Positions 61,182-64,000 of a stretch of 64,000 nt of DNA are shown here, piece by piece (positions within the stretch are counted from its first letter, which is position 1; every line of letters begins with the position of its first letter). The position numbers and the translations under genes were made by a program. The notes under the pieces were generated by a model. That model was not told the DNA's origin. It made no database searches and worked only from the letters and a program-made list of their open reading frames with translations. This DNA is from Hydrogenivirga caldilitoris (GTDB lineage: Bacteria > Aquificota > Aquificia > Aquificales > Aquificaceae), in contig NZ_RCCJ01000001.1 of assembly GCF_003664005.1 (NCBI RefSeq), positions 1,488,001-1,552,000 of the forward strand, in the 5' to 3' direction.

Positions 61182-61901
61182 ATGAGGAAAGCTGTTCTGA
61201 TGACACTGGTTTCAGTCTGCCTGGCATACCCCTCTGAAAGTTCGGAAGAAAAGCTCTGGAGTATCCACATAGAATTTTCTTACGTTAGCACTTCTGGTAA
61301 CGTAAGGACCCAAACACTCTCAGAGAAGCTTGAGATAAAAAGAGAAGGCAGGGTGCACAGAGTCTTTCTGAAAAACTCAGCCCTGTACGCTACCCAGGAG
61401 GGAAGCGAAACAGCAAACAGGATTGACGCAAGCGCGAGGTATGAGAGGCTCTTTACAAAGAGGTTCTTCGGCTTCCTAACCACAGGATATGAGAGGGATA
61501 AATTCTCAGGATACGAGTACAAGCTCAACGGTGGTCCAGGTATAGGTTATGACCTTTTAAAAACCAAGAGACACGAGCTAAAGCTCCTCATGGCTACACC
61601 TTACTACTACAACAAAGTAGAAAACGACGGTGTGGACAATTATGCATCTGCGAGGGCAGAGGTATACTACCAGTGGAACATAAGGGAAAATCTGAAGTTT
61701 AAAGAAAGTGCAAACTATTTGGTAAAGCTCTCGGACACAAAGACCTACTTCTTAAACTCAGAAACCTCCCTTGAGGTGAAAGTGAACAGCTACATCTCTT
61801 TAGGTGTAGGGTATAAGGTGGCTTACCAGAACAAACCCCCTGAGCCAGGAATAAAGAGGACAGATACAACCTTCTCAACCTCACTGATAATTGACTTTTA
61901 A
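61182..61901 (+). CDS. DUF481-family outer membrane beta-barrel protein
   Basis: The 239-residue protein has a signal peptide (1-16) and a beta-barrel-like pattern of alternating residues: SYVSTSGNVRTQTLSEKLEIKREG, SARYERLFTKRFFGFLTTGYERDKF, GGPGIGYDLL and the final FSTSLIIDF with a terminal aromatic. This matches DUF481 (YdiY-like salt-induced outer membrane proteins). Function is unknown. The stop shares TTAA with the convergent transporter gene. Confidence 0.82.
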   Translation: MRKAVLMTLVSVCLAYPSESSEEKLWSIHIEFSYVSTSGNVRTQTLSEKLEIKREGRVHRVFLKNSALYATQEGSETANRIDASARYERLFTKRFFGFLTTGYERDKFSGYEYKLNGGPGIGYDLLKTKRHELKLLMATPYYYNKVENDGVDNYASARAEVYYQWNIRENLKFKESANYLVKLSDTKTYFLNSETSLEVKVNSYISLGVGYKVAYQNKPPEPGIKRTDTTFSTSLIIDF

Positions 61902-62791
61902 ATCCTCCTGAAGAGAACAGAGAGCAAGACCCCAAGTATGTTCTGGGAGAGGCTGAAAACCGCCGAAGGGAGGGCTGAAAGCTGGGAGAAGAACTTCAGA
62001 GCGAGCACCGTTGAGAGCCCAGAATTCTGCATACCAACCTCTATGGAGAGGGTTTTGGCAAGTTTGTTATCAAGCCCGGCAAGCTTCCCGAAAAGGAAAC
62101 CCAAAACAAAGCCTGTAAGGTTGTGAAGGATGACAACACTAAGTATGAGAAGGCTTACAGCCTGTAATTTCTCCTTGTTGAGGGCGAATATAACAGCAAT
62201 TATAAGGGAAATGGCCGTTATGGACAGGTAGGGGAGTAAGCTCTCAATTTTTACAAGTTTTTCCTTCACAAAACCTCTTATGAGCATCCCTCCCAGGACA
62301 GGAAAGACCACAACCTTCAGGGTGGTAATAGCCATATCCAGAAAGGGTACCGGAACCAGTTTACCTGCCAGTAGCCACGTCCAGAGAGGTGTAAAGATAG
62401 GTGAGAGTAGGGTGGACACCGTGGTCATAGATATGGAGTAGGAGAGCTCCCCACCCGATATGTAAGTCATAAGGTTTGAAGCTGTCCCACCCGGTGCAGA
62501 GCCAACGAGAACAACACCGACGACGAGCTCAGGGCTCAAACGTAAAAGCTTTGCAAGGAGGAAACCCGTCAAAGGCATGACTGAAAATTGGAGGAGGGCT
62601 CCATATAGGATTATTTGAGGTCTTTTAAATATTCTCTTAAAATCCTCTGGGGTAAGCGTTATACCCATGCTTAGCATTATCACTATAAGGAGGGGAACAA
62701 TCAGGGGTTTTAAGGGTCTGAAGAGCTCATCAAAGAAAAAGCCAGCAAGGGAAAAGGAGAAAAGGACAATAAGAAATACTACACTCTGCAT
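61898..62791 (-). CDS. Bile acid:sodium symporter (BASS) family transporter
   Basis: The 297-residue membrane protein has nine to ten helices, with SMGITLTPEDFKRIFKRP at the first core helix and GSAPGGTASNLMTYISGG, the BASS signature. Bacterial members move organic acids such as pyruvate or pantoate with sodium; substrate is not given here. It is divergent from purC by 17 bp. A TAAAAT ends 9 nt before its ATG. Confidence 0.9.
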   Translation of the reverse strand: MQSVVFLIVLFSFSLAGFFFDELFRPLKPLIVPLLIVIMLSMGITLTPEDFKRIFKRPQIILYGALLQFSVMPLTGFLLAKLLRLSPELVVGVVLVGSAPGGTASNLMTYISGGELSYSISMTTVSTLLSPIFTPLWTWLLAGKLVPVPFLDMAITTLKVVVFPVLGGMLIRGFVKEKLVKIESLLPYLSITAISLIIAVIFALNKEKLQAVSLLILSVVILHNLTGFVLGFLFGKLAGLDNKLAKTLSIEVGMQNSGLSTVLALKFFSQLSALPSAVFSLSQNILGVLLSVLFRRI

Positions 62792-62794
62792 GGG

Positions 62795-62806
62795 ATTATA
62801 ATTTTA
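62795..62806. promoter_or_regulatory. Interleaved divergent -10 elements of the BASS gene and purC
   Basis: TATAAT on the plus strand (62797-62802) ends 6 nt before the purC ATG. On the minus strand TAAAAT (62806-62801) ends 9 nt and TATAAT (62800-62795) ends 3 nt before the BASS ATG. All lie in one 17-bp gap. Confidence 0.45.
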
Positions 62807-62808
62807 GA

Positions 62809-63516
62809 ATGCCAGAGAAAGTAAAAAAGCTCTACGAAGGAAAGGCGAAGGTCGTTTATGAGACGGAGGAACCTGACAAGCTCTTACTCTACTTCAAAGA
62901 CACCACCACAGCCTTTGATGGGGTTAAGAAGGCAGAGCTGAAGGGAAAGGGCTCCCTCAACAACACCATATCAAGTCTTATCTTTGAAATCTTACACAGA
63001 TACGGTATAAAGACCCATTACATCCAGAAACTTTCCGATAACGAGATGCTCGTCTGGAAGGCTGAGCGCTTTCCTGTTGAGGTTGTTGTCAGAAACTTTG
63101 CCGCGGGAAGCGTAGTAAAGAGACTCGGGTTCAAGGAAGGTCAGAGATTTAAAGAACCTCTGGTTGAGTTTTTCTACAAGAGTGACGAGCTTCACGACCC
63201 CTTAATCTGCGAGAGCCATATAGAGCTGATGGAGCTCGCCCCTACGGAAACTATCCCACTTATGAAAGAGACAGCCCTTAAGGTAAATGAAATTCTCTCA
63301 GGCTTTTTCAAAGAGCACGGTATAACCCTTGTAGACTTTAAGCTTGAATTTGGCAAGCTACCTGATGGGAGCGTTGGTATAGTTGATGAGATATCCCCTG
63401 ACTCAATGAGACTATGGGATTCGGAGACGGGCGAGAAGCTTGATAAGGACAGGTTCAGGTTTGACCTGGGAGACCTCCTTGAAGGATACAGGGAAATCCT
63501 AAAACGCATATCATAA
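62809..63516 (+). CDS. purC: Phosphoribosylaminoimidazole-succinocarboxamide synthase (SAICAR synthase)
   Basis: The 235-residue enzyme joins CAIR and aspartate in purine synthesis. It has LYEGKAKVVYET, GKGSLNNTISSLIFE, VEVVVRNFAAGSV, LVDFKLEFGKL and the signature DEISPDSMRLWD. The single-domain bacterial length is normal. The start follows an exact TATAAT by 6 nt. purB of the same pathway is at 17752, so purine genes are scattered. Confidence 0.97.
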   Translation: MPEKVKKLYEGKAKVVYETEEPDKLLLYFKDTTTAFDGVKKAELKGKGSLNNTISSLIFEILHRYGIKTHYIQKLSDNEMLVWKAERFPVEVVVRNFAAGSVVKRLGFKEGQRFKEPLVEFFYKSDELHDPLICESHIELMELAPTETIPLMKETALKVNEILSGFFKEHGITLVDFKLEFGKLPDGSVGIVDEISPDSMRLWDSETGEKLDKDRFRFDLGDLLEGYREILKRIS

Positions 63517-63528
63517 CACAAACTGAGC

Positions 63529-63556
63529 TTGACAGTCTCAATAGGTGAGCTAAATT
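63529..63556 (+). promoter_or_regulatory. Promoter of dnaG
   Basis: A perfect TTGACA (63529-63534), a 16-bp spacer and TAAATT (63551-63556) lie in the 51-bp gap behind purC. The transcript would start within a few bases of the dnaG ATG at 63568. Confidence 0.5.
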
Positions 63557-63567
63557 CTCAAAAGGTA

Positions 63568-64000
63568 ATGCCCTCGGATATAGACGAGCTAAGAAGAGAA
63601 TTAGATATCGTTGATGTCGTATCCGACTATATACGTTTAGAAAGAGCCGGCAACAACTACAAAGCTAACTGCCCCTTCCATCCCGATAAGACTCCCTCCT
63701 TTTACGTTTCACCCTCCAGGCAGATATTCAAATGCTTTGGGTGTGGTGTTGGTGGAGACGCCATAAAGTTCGTATCCCTGTATGAGAACGTGTCCTACAT
63801 AGAGGCTGCGAGGCAGCTTGCTAAGAGGTACGGAGTAAAGCTGACCATAAGGGAAGAGTCCCCAGAGAACAAAAAGGTTTACGAGGTTCTTGAACAGGTT
63901 GCAGAGTTTTACCACTCAAAACTCAGGGAGGACAGAAAGGCACTTGATTACCTTAGAGATAGGGGCATAGACAGCTCAACGATAAAGAAGTTCCACCTTG
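63568..64000 (+). CDS. dnaG: DNA primase, N-terminal part (runs off the window)
   Basis: From ATG 63568 a frame of 144 codons is open to the window edge. It starts MPSDIDELRRELDIVDVVSDYI and has the zinc-binding CHC2 domain, NCPFHPDKTPSF...FKCFGCGVGGDAIKFV, at about residues 36-70. The following helical linker is typical of DnaG before the TOPRIM domain, which lies outside the window. It makes RNA primers for replication. AAAGG weakly precedes the ATG. Confidence 0.95.
   Translation, partial: MPSDIDELRRELDIVDVVSDYIRLERAGNNYKANCPFHPDKTPSFYVSPSRQIFKCFGCGVGGDAIKFVSLYENVSYIEAARQLAKRYGVKLTIREESPENKKVYEVLEQVAEFYHSKLREDRKALDYLRDRGIDSSTIKKFHL

Noticed and set aside
1-64000. CRISPR arrays, insertion sequences, prophage or integrated elements
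   Set aside because: No regularly spaced direct repeats, transposase or integrase motifs, or attachment-site duplications were found in reading both strands.

Overview
This window looks like the chromosome of a member of the Aquificaceae (Aquifex / Hydrogenobacter / Hydrogenivirga / Thermocrinis group). The reasons are a thermophile-like codon style (ATA for Ile, AGG/AGA for Arg, charged proteins), very tight gene packing, a short endonuclease-type MutL, a DnaC-type helicase loader, tandem motB genes, a futalosine-pathway mqnC, many exported c-type cytochromes and di-heme peroxidases, and Gram-negative envelope genes (BamA-type Omp85, DUF481). The genus is not settled by the sequence alone. 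No rRNA, CRISPR array, insertion sequence or prophage was seen.

Layout. 1-2.6 kb: start of a probable 5-formyltetrahydrofolate cyclo-ligase gene, a structured RNA best explained as 6S RNA, and pheT. 2.7-6.1 kb: an exported redox operon (cupredoxin-like protein, di-heme cytochrome c peroxidase, Tat-exported metallophosphoesterase, monoheme cytochrome c) behind a perfect 17-bp palindrome that resembles a PerR box. 6.2-19 kb: TauE-type permease, Nudix hydrolase, rnr, motA-motB1-motB2, a solute symporter, pdxJ, galU, bamA, purB. 19-24.5 kb: a minus-strand unit pgsA1-dnaC-pmbA-membrane protein-tandem receiver-like protein, then small membrane proteins. 24.5-26.4 kb: tRNA-Ala(GGC), tRNA-Lys(TTT), a SPOUT methyltransferase and mraY. 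26.4-33.4 kb: a long minus-strand array mutL-gatC-recA-pilT-cmk-pgsA2-recJ-DUF2227. 33.5-43 kb: YkgJ-like protein, permease, yebC, lysA, a Fur/PerR regulator, accA, a TPR protein, gph with a thioredoxin-like lipoprotein, aspC and asd. 43-50.4 kb: an accessory stretch rich in exported proteins of unknown function, including a MauG-like di-heme enzyme paired with an unusual lipoprotein, with mqnC embedded. 50.4-64 kb: tyrS, an IorAB-type molybdenum hydroxylase, mtnC-mtnD, hemB, a DsrE-like / cytochrome c / LplA cluster, transporters, an AtpZ-like protein, purC and the start of dnaG.

Two genome-wide organisational patterns stand out. First, about twenty genes that head transcription units have a -10-like hexamer (often exactly TATAAT) ending only 6-9 nt before the start codon and mostly no Shine-Dalgarno, as expected for leaderless or nearly leaderless mRNAs, while internal operon genes carry clear GGAGG-type sites. 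Second, 10 of 11 convergent gene pairs overlap at their 3' ends (4-112 nt), so almost every convergent transcript pair is antisense at its end.

The most promising less-described material is the palindrome-controlled redox operon, the lipoprotein/MauG pair (similar in layout to MbnP/MbnH), the tandem receiver-like protein with its membrane partner, and a small membrane gene that appears to need a +1 frameshift at a CCC-CCT site. Function calls rest on motifs read by eye; no database search was possible.
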